Origin: Phenylobacterium zucineum HLK1
Lineage (GTDB): Bacteria > Pseudomonadota > Alphaproteobacteria > Caulobacterales > Caulobacteraceae
NCBI RefSeq assembly: GCF_000017265.1
Contig: NC_011144.1
Coordinates: 434,001 to 498,000 of the forward strand
Length of the DNA stretch: 64,000 nucleotides
Direction of reading: 5' to 3'
Shown here in pieces: positions 43,786-53,724 of the stretch. Numbering within the stretch: position 1 is the first letter of the stretch; every line of letters starts with the position of its first letter. Made by a program: the position numbers and the translations under genes. The notes under the pieces were generated by a model. That model did not search any database, was not told the DNA's origin, and worked only from the letters and a program-made list of their open reading frames with translations.

Positions 43786-44696
43786 GGCTCGTCGTCCACG
43801 CCTTCGCCGACGAGGAGGCGCCGGCCAGCCGCCTGGCCGCGGCCCTGGGCGTCCCTCTCAGGCTGGTGGACGTCCACGCCTTCCCGGACGGCGAGACGCT
43901 GCCGAGGGTGCCCGAGACGGCGCCCACGGTGATCGTCTACCGCTCGCTGGACCGGCCGAACCCCAAGCTCATGCCGCTGATGCTGGCGTGCGACGCCTGG
44001 CGGCGCGCGGGCGCCCAGCGGCTGGTGCTGGTCGCGCCCTACCTCTGCTACATGCGCCAGGACACCGTCTTCGAGCCGGGGCAGTCGCTGAGCCGCGACG
44101 TCATCGGGGCGCTGCTGGGCGCGCGCTTCGACCGGATCGTCACCGTCAATCCGCACCTGCACCGCACCAGCGACCTGTCGGCCGTGTTCGGCTGCGACGC
44201 CGACGCGCTGTCGGCGGCCGAGGACCTCGCCCGCACCCTCGGCGGGGACGGCGAGCCGGTCGTGGTCGGACCCGACGTGGAGTCCGCGCCCTGGGCCGCG
44301 GACGTGGCGGGGTTCCTGGGCGCGCCCAGCCTGACGCTGGCCAAGCGCCGGCGGGGCGATCGGGAGGTGGAGCTCAGCGTGCCCGATCCGGCGATGGTGG
44401 CCGGCCGCCGGGCGATCCTGGTGGACGACATCTGCTCGTCGGGCGCGACCCTGGCCCTTGCGGCCCGGCGGCTCGTCGCCGCCGGCGCGGCCTCGGTGGA
44501 GATCGCCGTGACCCACGCGCTGTTCGAGCCGTCGGCCGACGCCCGGCTGCGGGCGGCCGGTGTGCAGCGGATCGTCTCGACGGACTCCTGTCCCCATCCC
44601 ACCAACGCCGTGGCCCTGGCGCCGCTGCTGGCCGTCGCCCTGGCGGGCGAGGGCGCTCAGCCGCGCGAGGGCGTGAAGCGGGCGATCAGGTCGTAG
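43782..44696 (+). CDS. Ribose-phosphate pyrophosphokinase-like protein (PRPP synthetase)
   Basis: A 304-residue Prs-family protein coupled by ATGA to the phosphorylase gene. FPDGETLPRVPE, VAPYLCYMRQDTVFEPGQSLS (catalytic region), TVNPHLHRTSD, VVVGPDVESAPWAADVA and the PRPP loop AILVDDICSSGATL are recognisable. The PRPP loop differs from canonical VDDMIDTGGTL, and the family is shorter than housekeeping PrsA, so this is a divergent paralogue. It may act on ribose phosphate made from NMP breakdown. Its 3' end overlaps the convergent hutC 3' end by 40 bp. Confidence 0.88.
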   Translation: MRLVVHAFADEEAPASRLAAALGVPLRLVDVHAFPDGETLPRVPETAPTVIVYRSLDRPNPKLMPLMLACDAWRRAGAQRLVLVAPYLCYMRQDTVFEPGQSLSRDVIGALLGARFDRIVTVNPHLHRTSDLSAVFGCDADALSAAEDLARTLGGDGEPVVVGPDVESAPWAADVAGFLGAPSLTLAKRRRGDREVELSVPDPAMVAGRRAILVDDICSSGATLALAARRLVAAGAASVEIAVTHALFEPSADARLRAAGVQRIVSTDSCPHPTNAVALAPLLAVALAGEGAQPREGVKRAIRS

Positions 44697-45376
44697 GCCT
44701 CCCCCGGGAAGGTCAGCCGCACGTCCGTGATCCGGTCGGCGCCGCGCCAGGTGCGGCGCTCGAGCACCAGGCAGGCGGTCCCGGCGGGGATGGCCAGCGC
44801 CTTGGCTACGGTCCGGCCGGCGTTCCGGGCGCTGATGCGGTGCTCGGCCTCGGTCCAGGGCACGTGCGACAGCAGCCAACCGCCGGGCGGGGTTCCGGCG
44901 AAATCCACGAGGCGGGCCTCGGGCGCGGCGGTCAGGTTGACCACCCGCTCCTCCAGGGCGAACGGCCGGCCGGCCGCCCGGTGCAGGCAGCGCAGGGCCA
45001 GGACAGGGTCGCCGGGGCCGAGGTCCAGGGCTTCGGCCTCGGCCTCCTTCGCGCCGCGCGCCGTCCGCGACAGCAGCTCGTAGCCGTAGGTCTCGCCGCG
45101 CCCGGTCACCTCGGCGGCGATGTCGGGGATGTCGAGCACGGCGGAATGGATCTTCGGCCGCGCGACGAACGTGCCGGCGCGGCGGCGGCGCACGATCAGG
45201 CCGGCGTCGGCGAGGGGCCCCAGGGCCTTGTTCACCGTCATGCGCGAGCAGCCGTACTCGGCCATCAGCTCGTGCTCGGCGGGGATTCGGCGCCCCGGCG
45301 GCCAGGCGCCCGAGAGGATCTTCTCCTGCACGTCGGCGCGGATGCGCCGGTGCAGGGTGGCGTCCAGGCGGCTCAT
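44657..45376 (-). CDS. hutC: Histidine utilisation repressor HutC (GntR family)
   Basis: A 239-residue GntR/HutC regulator. The N-terminal winged helix shows IRADVQEKILSGAWPPGRRIPAEHELMAEYGCSRMTVNKAL, the classical GntR pattern. The C-terminal UTRA ligand domain includes LDIPDIAAEVTGRGE, ALRCLHRAAGRPFALEER, DFAGTPPGGWLL and ACLVLERRTWRGADRITDVRLTFPG. In known systems urocanate relieves repression. The ATG overlaps the hutF stop (ATGA), so hutF and hutC form one unit with autoregulation likely. Its 3' end overlaps the PRPP synthetase gene by 40 bp. Confidence 0.93.
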   Translation of the reverse strand: MSRLDATLHRRIRADVQEKILSGAWPPGRRIPAEHELMAEYGCSRMTVNKALGPLADAGLIVRRRRAGTFVARPKIHSAVLDIPDIAAEVTGRGETYGYELLSRTARGAKEAEAEALDLGPGDPVLALRCLHRAAGRPFALEERVVNLTAAPEARLVDFAGTPPGGWLLSHVPWTEAEHRISARNAGRTVAKALAIPAGTACLVLERRTWRGADRITDVRLTFPGEAYDLIARFTPSRG

Positions 45377-46737
45377 CCGGCGATCCGCGCCAGGACCTCG
45401 CGGTACCGCGCCTCGATCGCGCCGCGGCAGACGTGCCGCCCCTCCGACACCACCAGCCGGCCGCGGCGCCAGACGGCGGCCACCGGGTTGTCGCGGCAGG
45501 CGAAGATCCAGCCGTCCAGCAGCGCCTCCCCCGTCCGGCCCGCCAGCGAGGGGTGGGAGAGGTCCAGGGCGACGATGTCGGCCGCCGCGCCTTCGCGCAG
45601 ACCCGCCTCGACCCCCAGGGCGCGTGCGCCGCCGGCCAGGGTGGCGTCGAACAGGGCGGCGCCGGTCGAGCGGCCAGGGCCGGGCGCGGCGACGTTGCGG
45701 CTGCGCGTGACGAGCCGCTGGGCGTACTCCAGGCCGCGCAGCTCGGCGGCGGCGTCGATCAGCACGTTGGAGTCGGTGCCGACCCCGAACGATCCGCCCG
45801 CGGCGAGATAGTCGCGAGCCGGGAAGACGCCGTCGCCCAGGTTGGCCTCGGTCACCGGGCACAGGCCGGCGACCGCGCCGCTGGCGGCCAGGGCGCGGGT
45901 CTCGTCGGCGGTCATGTGGGTGGCGTGGACCAGGCACCAGCGGGCGTCCACCGGGGCGTTGGCGAGCAGCCATTCCACCGGCCGCGCGCCGGACCAGGCG
46001 AGGCAGTCCTCGACCTCCTTAACCTGCTCGGCGGCGTGGATGTGGACCGGCCCGTCGCCCAGCCGGGCCACCACGGCCAGTTCATCCGGCGTCACCGCGC
46101 GCAGGCTGTGGGGGGCGACGCCGACGAGCGCGTCCGAGAGGCCGGCGACCGCCGCCCGGCTCGCCTCGACCAGACGGGCGAAGCCGTCGAGATCGTGGAT
46201 GAAGCGCCGCTGGCCCGGCGCGGGCGGCGCGCCGCCGAAGTTCGCGTGGGCGTAGAACACCGGCAGCAGCGTCAGGCCGATTCCCGTCGCCTGGGCGGCG
46301 GCCGCGATGCCCTGGGCCATCTCGGCGGGATCGGCGTAGGGGCGGCCCTCGGGGTCGTTGTGCAGGTAGTGGAACTCGCCCACGCGGGTGAAGCCCGTCT
46401 CCAGCATCTCGGCGTAGGCGAGCTCGGCGATCGCCTGGCTGTCCTGCGGCGTCAGCCGGTCGACGAACAGGTACATGGCCTCGCGCCAGGTCCAGAAGTT
46501 GTCGCCGGCGGGGCCGGCCACCTCGGCCATGCCGGCCATGCCGCGCTGGAAGGCGTGGCTGTGGAGGTTGCACAGGCCGGGCAGGGCGGCGCCGTGGGCT
46601 TCGTCGTCGGGCCCCTGGGGGACGTCCCGCTCCACGGCGGCGATGCGGCATCCATCCAGCGACAGGCGGACCCGGCGGGCCCAGCCGCCCGGCAGCAGCG
46701 CCTGTTCAAACCACAGCGAGCGGGCCTTCGCGATCAC
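45373..46737 (-). CDS. hutF: Formimidoylglutamate deiminase
   Basis: A 454-residue amidohydrolase that converts N-formimino-L-glutamate to N-formyl-L-glutamate and ammonia, used in the five-step hut pathway. The metal motif [16 protein letters not shown] is near residue 55, then [53 protein letters not shown] and FGVGTDSNV (metal Asp). GTG start at 46737 follows AGGAAGGG. It is paired with hutG, which deformylates its product. A candidate HutC operator is 25 bp upstream. Confidence 0.95.
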   Translation of the reverse strand: MIAKARSLWFEQALLPGGWARRVRLSLDGCRIAAVERDVPQGPDDEAHGAALPGLCNLHSHAFQRGMAGMAEVAGPAGDNFWTWREAMYLFVDRLTPQDSQAIAELAYAEMLETGFTRVGEFHYLHNDPEGRPYADPAEMAQGIAAAAQATGIGLTLLPVFYAHANFGGAPPAPGQRRFIHDLDGFARLVEASRAAVAGLSDALVGVAPHSLRAVTPDELAVVARLGDGPVHIHAAEQVKEVEDCLAWSGARPVEWLLANAPVDARWCLVHATHMTADETRALAASGAVAGLCPVTEANLGDGVFPARDYLAAGGSFGVGTDSNVLIDAAAELRGLEYAQRLVTRSRNVAAPGPGRSTGAALFDATLAGGARALGVEAGLREGAAADIVALDLSHPSLAGRTGEALLDGWIFACRDNPVAAVWRRGRLVVSEGRHVCRGAIEARYREVLARIAG

Positions 46738-46761
46738 TGGACACCCTTCCTGCCTTGGCCA

Positions 46762-46778
46762 TAATGTCTATACATATT
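46762..46778. promoter_or_regulatory. Candidate HutC operator between divergent hut units
   Basis: TGTCTATACA (46766-46774 core, inside ATAATGTCTATACATATT) is a near-perfect palindrome with ATGT/ACAT arms. It is AT-rich against the background and lies in the only 67-bp space from which both hutF-hutC and hutI-hutH-hutG-hutU can be controlled. GntR/HutC regulators recognise such T-G-T-N-N-N-A-C-A dyads. Assignment to HutC is inference from position. Confidence 0.55.
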
Positions 46779-46804
46779 CGCGGCCGCAGGCGAGAGGGAG
46801 GACG

Positions 46805-47986
46805 ATGAGGGTCTGGCGGAACGCCCGGCTGGCGACGCTCGATCCGCGCCTGCCGGGCCTGGGGATCGTGGAGGACGGCGCCGTCGCGGCCGACGGCGAG
46901 CGGATCGTCTATGTCGGCCCGGCCGCCGACGCGCCGGACGGCGAGACGGTCGACTGCGAAGGCCGCTGGATCACGCCGGGCCTCATCGACTGCCACACCC
47001 ACCTCGTCTACGCGGGCGACCGGGCGCACGAGTTCGAGCTGAGGCTGGCCGGCGCCACCTACGAGGAGATCGCCAGGGCCGGCGGCGGCATCGCCTCGAC
47101 CGTCGCCGCGACCCGGGCCGCGACGGAAGCCGAGCTGACGGCGGCGGCGCGGCCGCGCCTGGAGTCCCTGGTCGCCGAGGGCGTGACGACGGTCGAGATC
47201 AAGTCCGGCTACGGCCTCTCGACGGCCGGGGAGCTCAAGCAGCTGCGCGCGGCGCGGGCGCTCGGAGATGCGGCCACGATCGTCACCAGCTTCCTGGGCG
47301 CGCACGCGGTTCCCAGCGAGTACGCGGGCGATCCCGACGCCTACATCGACCTGGTCTGCGAGGAGATGATCCCTGCCGTGGCGGCCGAGGGCCTCGCCGA
47401 CGCCGTGGACGCCTTCTGCGAGGGGATCGGCTTCGCCCCGGCCCAGACCGAGCGGGTTTTCCAGGCGGCCAAGCGCCACGGCCTGCCGGTGAAGCTGCAC
47501 GCCGAACAGCTGTCGAACCTCAACGGGGCGGCGCTGGCGGCGCGCTACGGGGCGATCTCGGCCGACCACCTGGAGCACCTGGACGAGGCCGGCGTCGCCG
47601 CCATGGCCAAGGCCGGGACCGCCGCCGTGCTGCTGCCGGGGGCGTTCTACTTCCTGCGCGACGAACGGCTGCCGCCGATCGGCCTGCTGCGCGCCGCCGC
47701 CGTGCCGATGGCGGTGGCCACCGACTGCAACCCCGGCACCTCGCCGCTGACCTCGCTGCTGCTGGCGATGAACATGGCCGCGACCCTGTTCCGGCTGACG
47801 GTCGACGAGTGCCTGGCCGGCGTCACCCGCAACGCCGCCCGCGCGCTGGGCCTGCAGGACAGCCTCGGCGTGCTGGCGGCGGGCAAGCGCTGCGATCTCG
47901 CCATCTGGGACGTCGAGCGGCCCGCCGAGCTCGTCTACCGCATGGGATTCAATCCGCTGCACGCCCGCGTCTGGAGGGGCCGTTGA
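46805..47986 (+). CDS. hutI: Imidazolonepropionase
   Basis: A 393-residue amidohydrolase that opens imidazolone-5-propionate to formiminoglutamate. The metal site [22 protein letters not shown] is at about residues 61-82, then [50 protein letters not shown] and [12 protein letters not shown] with the metal Asp. The ribosome site GAGGGAGGACG sits before ATG 46805. It is the first gene of the plus-strand hut operon; hutH starts inside its stop (TTGA). Confidence 0.96.
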   Translation: MRVWRNARLATLDPRLPGLGIVEDGAVAADGERIVYVGPAADAPDGETVDCEGRWITPGLIDCHTHLVYAGDRAHEFELRLAGATYEEIARAGGGIASTVAATRAATEAELTAAARPRLESLVAEGVTTVEIKSGYGLSTAGELKQLRAARALGDAATIVTSFLGAHAVPSEYAGDPDAYIDLVCEEMIPAVAAEGLADAVDAFCEGIGFAPAQTERVFQAAKRHGLPVKLHAEQLSNLNGAALAARYGAISADHLEHLDEAGVAAMAKAGTAAVLLPGAFYFLRDERLPPIGLLRAAAVPMAVATDCNPGTSPLTSLLLAMNMAATLFRLTVDECLAGVTRNAARALGLQDSLGVLAAGKRCDLAIWDVERPAELVYRMGFNPLHARVWRGR

Positions 47987-49518
47987 CCGACATCGTCCTG
48001 GAGCCCGGCGCTGCGCCGCTGTCCGTCTGGCGCGAGATCTGGCGCGGGGCGGGGGTGCGCCTCGATCCCGCCGCCCACGCCGTGGTGGCGCAGAGCGCCG
48101 AGGCGGTGACGCGCATCCTGGCCAGGGGCGAGCCGGTCTACGGGATCAACACCGGCTTCGGGAAGCTGGCGACCGTCCGCATCGAGGACGCCGACCTCGC
48201 CACCCTGCAGAGGAACCTGGTGCTGAGCCATGCGGCCGGGGTGGGCGAGGCCTCGCCGCGCGCCGTCGTGCGGCTGATGATGGCTCTGAAGCTGGCGAGC
48301 CTGGCCCAGGGCGCCTCGGGCGTGCGGCCAGTCACGGTCCAGCTGCTGGAGCGGATGATCGCGCAGGACCTGATCCCCGTGGTGCCGGGGCAGGGGTCGG
48401 TGGGCGCCTCGGGCGACCTCGCGCCACTCGCCCACATGGCCGCGGCGATGCTGGGGGTGGGCGAGATCGAGACCGCCGGCCAGCGCCTGCCGGCGGGCGA
48501 GGCGCTGGCGGCCGCCGGGCTCGCGCCGCTGGCCCTGGGGCCCAAGGAGGGCTTGGCGTTGCTGAACGGCACCCAGTTCTCGACGGCCAATGCGCTGGCC
48601 GGCCTGTTCGAGGCCGAGCGGCTGTTCCGCTCGGCCCTGGTGACGGGAGCCCTCTCCACCGAAGCGGCGAAGGGGTCGGACACACCGTTCGACGCCCGCA
48701 TCCACGCCCTGCGCCGCCAGCCGGGCCAGGTCGAGGCGGCGCGGGCGCTGCGGGAGCTGATGGCGGGCTCTGCGATCCGCGCCTCGCACCTGAAGGACGA
48801 CGAGCGGGTGCAGGATCCCTACTGCCTGCGCTGCCAGCCGCAGGTGATGGGCGCGGCGCTGGACGTGCTGCGCCAGGCCGCGGCGACGCTGGGCTTCGAG
48901 GCCAACGGCGTCTCGGACAATCCGCTGATCTTCGCCGGCGACACGAACAATGGCGAGGACGAGGCGCTGTCGGGCGGCAACTTCCACGCCGAGCCGGTGG
49001 CCTTCGCGGCCGACATGATCGCCCTGGCGGTCTGCGAGATCGGCTCCATCGCCGAGCGGCGGATCGCCATGCTGGTGGACCCGGCGCTCTCGGGCCTGCC
49101 GGCGTTCCTGACGCCCAAGCCGGGGCTGAACTCGGGCTTCATGATCCCGCAGGTGACCGCCGCCGCCTTGGTCTCGGAGAACAAGCAGCTCGCCCACCCC
49201 GCCAGCGTCGATTCCATCCCGACCAGCGCCAACCAGGAGGACCACGTCTCCATGGCCGCGCACGGCGCCCGCCGCCTGCTCGCCATGACTGCCAACCTGG
49301 AAGGGGTGGTGGCCATCGAGCTGCTGGCGGCCGCGCAGGGCTGCGACTTCCACGCGCCGCTGACGTCGAGCGAGGCCCTGGAGCGGGTCCGCGCGCGCCT
49401 GCGGCGGGACGTGCCCTCGCTGGACCACGACCGGCACTTCGCCCCCGACATCGCCGCGGCCCAGGCGATCGTGCGAGCCGGCGAGCTCGCCTTCCCCGAC
49501 CTGCCGGGCGTCGCCTGA
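47983..49518 (+). CDS. hutH: Histidine ammonia-lyase
   Basis: A 511-residue lyase that deaminates histidine to trans-urocanate. The MIO cofactor tripeptide is Ala142-Ser143-Gly144 in [17 protein letters not shown], the position known in Pseudomonas HutH. Other family blocks are [48 protein letters not shown] and [19 protein letters not shown]. The start is TTG 47983, overlapping the hutI stop, and yields the expected N-terminus. hutG starts inside its stop (TGATG). Confidence 0.96.
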
Positions 49519-50330
49519 TGGACTGGCTGCAGGTCGTCCGGGGCGAGGCCCCGCTGGTGGTGAGCTTTCCGCATACGGGCACGGACATTCCGGCGGATAT
49601 CGAGGGGCGGCTCGTCTCGCCCTGGCTGGCCCGCAAGGACGCCGACTGGTGGATCGAGCGGCTCTACGACTTCGCCCCCGCCCTCGGGGCGACGACGGTG
49701 CGCACGGCGATCTCCCGCACCGTGATCGACGTGAACCGCGACCCTTCCGGGGCCTCGCTCTATCCCGGCCAGGCCACGACCGAGCTGTGCCCGACGACCA
49801 CCTTCGACGGCGAGCCGCTGTACCGCGAGGGTCAGGCGCCGGACGCGGCCGAGATCGCCCGGCGGCGGGCGGCCTGGTTCGACCCCTATCACGCCGCCCT
49901 GCAGGCCGAGCTGAAGCGGCTCCTGGAACGGCATCACAGGGTGGTGCTGTACGAAGCCCATTCGATCCGCTCGCACGTCCCGCGCCTCTTCGAGGGCGAG
50001 CTGCCCAACTTCAACATCGGCACGAACTCGGGCCGCAGCTGCGACGTCACGCTGACGGCCGCGGTGGAGGAGGCCTGCGACGCCTCCGGCTTCAGCCGCG
50101 TGACGGACGGCCGGTTCAAGGGCGGCTGGACCACCCGCCGCTACGGGCGGCCCGACGACGGGGTGCATGCGATCCAGATGGAGCTGGCCTGCCGCGGCTA
50201 CATGGACGAGCCGGCGGGGCCGCCTACCCCGCAGACCTGGCCCACCCCCTACGATCCCGACCGCGCCGAATACATGCGCGGCGCGCTCTCCCACGTCCTC
50301 AAGGCCTGCCTGGACTTCACACGCCCATGA
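49518..50330 (+). CDS. hutG: N-formylglutamate deformylase
   Basis: A 270-residue amidase that releases formate and glutamate from N-formylglutamate, the final step. The FGase family blocks are present: [14 protein letters not shown] near residue 12, DADW-like [70 protein letters not shown] and [16 protein letters not shown]. It is coupled to hutH and hutU by overlaps. Together with hutF it indicates the deiminase route rather than the formiminoglutamase route, whose HutG is an unrelated arginase-like enzyme. Confidence 0.95.
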
Positions 50331-51994
50331 CCCGACACGACCCGAACCGCGTCATCCGCCCGCCGGTGGGACCCGAGCTGACCTGCCGGAGCTGGCTGAC
50401 CGAGGCGCCGCTCCGCATGCTGATGAACAACCTGCATCCGGATGTGGCCGAGAACCCCGCCGAGCTGGTGGTCTACGGCGGCGTCGGCCGGGCGGCGCGC
50501 GACTGGGAGAGCTACGACCGCATCGTGGAGACCCTGCGCCGGCTGGGCGACGACGAGACGCTGCTGGTCCAGTCCGGCAAGCCGGTGGGCGTCTTCCGCA
50601 CCCACGCCGACGCCCCGCGCGTGCTGATCGCCAACTCCAACCTCGTGCCGAAGTGGGCGACCTGGGAGCACTTCAACGAACTCGATCGCAAGGGCCTGGC
50701 CATGTACGGCCAGATGACGGCCGGATCGTGGATCTACATCGGCACCCAGGGGATCGTTCAGGGCACCTACGAGACCTTCGTCGAGATGGGCCGCCAGCAC
50801 TACGGCGGCGACCTCTCGGGCCGCTGGCTGCTGACCGCAGGCCTGGGCGGCATGGGCGGCGCCCAGCCCCTGGCGGCGGTGATGGCGGGCGCCTCGTGCC
50901 TGGCGATCGAGTGCCAGCCCAGCCGGATCGAGATGCGCCTGCGCACCGGCTACCTCGACCATGCGGCGCAGACGCTGGACGAGGCGCTGGAGATCATCGA
51001 GCGGTCCTGCCGGGAGAAGCGGCCGGTCTCGGTCGGCCTGGTCGGCAACGCCTGCGAGGTGCTGCCGCAGATCCTGGAGCGCGGCGTCCTGCCCGATCTG
51101 CTGACCGACCAGACCTCGGCCCACGACCCGGTGAACGGCTACCTGCCGAAGGGCTGGAGCCTGGAGCGCTGGGCCGCCATGCGCGAGCAGGCGCCGGACC
51201 AGGTGGAGGAGGCGGCCCGCGCCTCGATGGCCGAGCACGTCCAGGCGATGCTGGCGTTCCGCAAGGCGGGCGTGCCGACCGTCGACTACGGCAACAACAT
51301 CCGTCAGGTGGCGAAGGACGCGGGGGTCACCGACGCGTTCGATTTCCCGGGCTTCGTGCCGGCCTACATCCGCCCGCTGTTCTGCCGCGGGATCGGGCCG
51401 TTCCGCTGGGCCGCGCTCTCGGGCGACCCGGACGACATCTTCAGGACCGACGCGAAGGTTAAGGAGCTGATCCCCGACAACCCGCACCTGCACAACTGGC
51501 TCGACATGGCCGGCGAGCGGATCAGGTTCCAGGGCCTGCCGGCGCGGATCTGCTGGGTCGGGCTGGGCGACCGGCACCGGCTGGGCCTGGCGTTCAACGA
51601 GATGGTGGCGAAGGGCGAGCTGAAGGCGCCGGTGGTGATCGGCCGCGACCACCTCGATTCGGGCTCGGTGGCCTCGCCCAACCGCGAGACCGAGGCCATG
51701 CGCGACGGCTCGGACGCGGTGTCGGACTGGCCGCTGCTGAACGCCCTGCTGAACACCGCCTCGGGGGCGACCTGGGTCAGCCTGCACCATGGCGGCGGGG
51801 TCGGCATGGGCTACTCCCAGCACGCTGGCATGGTGATCGTCTGCGACGGGACCGAAGCGGCGGCCCGGCGGATCGAGCGCGTGCTGTGGAACGACCCGGC
51901 CAGCGGCGTCATGCGCCACGCCGACGCCGGCTACGACATCGCGCTGTCGGTGGCTCGCGAGAAGGGGCTGGACCTGCCGGGCATCCTGGGCTGA
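50327..51994 (+). CDS. hutU: Urocanate hydratase
   Basis: A 555-residue NAD-dependent hydratase that turns urocanate into imidazolone propionate. Length matches the family. The blocks [102 protein letters not shown] and [17 protein letters not shown] are diagnostic. It is the last gene of the hutIHGU operon, overlapping hutG by 4 bp. The next gene, on the opposite strand, begins a different region 6 bp later. Confidence 0.96.
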
Positions 51995-52000
51995 CCGCGC

Positions 52001-53641
52001 TCAGGCGGTCTGCACCAGGTTCATCTTCAGGAACCGGCCCACGACCTCGACCATGAGGCTGGGCTGCAGTGTCGTGGCGACAGAGAGCTCAGCGATGCTC
52101 GCCTCTCCCTCGGCCAGGCGGGCGAAGGCGGCGCGCACGATGTCCGGGGCGACCTTCCAGTGCGGGAAGACGGGGTGTCCTTCCAGCGCCAGGTAGGCGT
52201 CGGCCGAGCCGCCGGGCGCGAGCGCCACGCGGGTGTCGGGGCCGATCCTGGCGGTGGGGAAACCGGCGAAGACGCGGAAGGGGTCGGGCTGGCCGGGGGC
52301 GTTGCGCGGGGCGCGGGCCCAGTAGTCCGGCGCGGCGGCGGCCTCCCGCGTGCGGATCGCGTCGAGCTCGTCCCACAGCTCCTGATAGCGGCGGTAGACG
52401 TGCGACCAGTCGTAGGTCGAGCGCACGCGCTCGCGGCCCGCCTCGCCCATGCGCCGCCGAAGGTCGGGGTCGTCGATGAGGCGGCCCAGCCGATCGACCA
52501 GCTGCGGGAAGTCGACCGACACCGTCAGGCAGGTGCGGAACAGCATGAAGTCGTAGTTCAGCTCGCCGGACTCGTAGGCCTTGGCGATATGGTCCCCGTG
52601 GCCCGCGTCGGGCGCATAGGTGGCGATCCGGAAGCCGTCCTCGCCGTCGCGCACGGTGTCGCGGTAACCATCCCAGTCGCTGACCAGCACCGGGACGCCC
52701 GAGGCCATGGCCTCCAGCGGCGTGATGCCGAAGGTCTCCTGGATGTTGTCCGAGAGCGAGACGAAGAGGTCGGCGGCCCGCCATGCGGCCCGGTAGCGCT
52801 CGAAGTCCTTGCCGTTGATGAAGAGGGCGCGCACGTCGGGGCAGAAGTCGCGCGCCGAGGTGGTGTAGGCCGTCTCCACCGCCTCGTTGGGGAACTGGCC
52901 CGCCTGGACGAGCACGATCTTGCGCCCGGTCGTCTCGTACACCGCCTGCAGCGCCCGCAGCATCTGGTAGGGGTGGGCCTTGGCGTGGAACACCAGCCGG
53001 CCGGCGAAGAGCACCGCCACCTCGTCGTCGGCCAGCCCCAGCAGCGACCGGGCGGCGGCCCTGTCGGCCTCGCTGAACTCGAAGTCGCGGGCGTGGACCC
53101 CCAGCGGGATGACCGGCAGCAGGGGCCGGGGCGCGCGGACCTCCCGCCCGAAGCGCCAGGCGAAGTATTCCTCGCCCGCGCCGATCGCCTGCTCCAGCAC
53201 CGAGACCGCCGCCCGCGAGGTGCAGATGATCGCGTCCCACGGCGCCAGCGCCGCCGCGGGCAGGGCCGCGAAGGCCGTCATCGGCGGCCCCGAAAGCGTG
53301 TGCGTGAGGCCGCAGAGGCTGTAGCTCGCCGGGCCGGCGCGGAGCCGGAACTCGGCCATCGGGGCAAGCTGTCCGTCCGGCCGGAACAGGACCCGCCGCT
53401 CGGCCATCGTCGCCAGATCGTTGCGGGCGATCCACTCGGTGCGGCCGGCCGGATCGAACTCCAGCACCGTGCGCCGGAAATCCTGGGCCGCGTTCCCGTA
53501 GGGCGAATAGCCCCAGATCGGCCGTCCGGCGTGGGCGGCGACGGCGGCGCGCAGGAAGCCGTTGCCGGCGGCCTGGCGGCCCATCAGCTTGGGCCCGTCC
53601 AGGCGATAGGCGTCGGATTCGAAGAGGATGGCGGCGTCCAT
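52001..53641 (-). CDS. GT4 glycosyltransferase with winged-helix-like C-terminal tail (paralogue A)
   Basis: A 546-residue protein. The N-terminal half is divergent; LCGLTHTLSG and PWDAIICTSRAAVSVLEQ precede a typical GT4 catalytic half (VIPLGVHARDF, VAVLFAGRLVFHAKAHPYQML, NIQETFGITPLEAMASGVPVLVSDWDGYRDTV). After LIDDPDLRRRMGEAGRERV comes a tail of about 120 residues ending in a winged-helix-like segment (VRAAFARLAEGEASIAELSV, VVGRFLKMNLV). It is closely related over its whole length to the protein at 57733-59397. The sugar and acceptor are unknown. The cluster suggests a surface glycan or glycoprotein. Confidence 0.85.
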   Translation of the reverse strand: MDAAILFESDAYRLDGPKLMGRQAAGNGFLRAAVAAHAGRPIWGYSPYGNAAQDFRRTVLEFDPAGRTEWIARNDLATMAERRVLFRPDGQLAPMAEFRLRAGPASYSLCGLTHTLSGPPMTAFAALPAAALAPWDAIICTSRAAVSVLEQAIGAGEEYFAWRFGREVRAPRPLLPVIPLGVHARDFEFSEADRAAARSLLGLADDEVAVLFAGRLVFHAKAHPYQMLRALQAVYETTGRKIVLVQAGQFPNEAVETAYTTSARDFCPDVRALFINGKDFERYRAAWRAADLFVSLSDNIQETFGITPLEAMASGVPVLVSDWDGYRDTVRDGEDGFRIATYAPDAGHGDHIAKAYESGELNYDFMLFRTCLTVSVDFPQLVDRLGRLIDDPDLRRRMGEAGRERVRSTYDWSHVYRRYQELWDELDAIRTREAAAAPDYWARAPRNAPGQPDPFRVFAGFPTARIGPDTRVALAPGGSADAYLALEGHPVFPHWKVAPDIVRAAFARLAEGEASIAELSVATTLQPSLMVEVVGRFLKMNLVQTA

Positions 53642-53724
53642 GGGGGCGGCGGACTAGCATGGCGGCGGGCGCGCCCCAAGGCCCCGCGATTGCCCGCCCG
53701 GGCGCGTTCCGCTAGGCCCGGTCC

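Noticed and set aside
45373..45376. hutF as an unrelated guanine or cytosine deaminase
   Set aside because: The [10 protein letters not shown] and EQVKEVEDC blocks and the linkage to hutG and hutC identify formimidoylglutamate deiminase.
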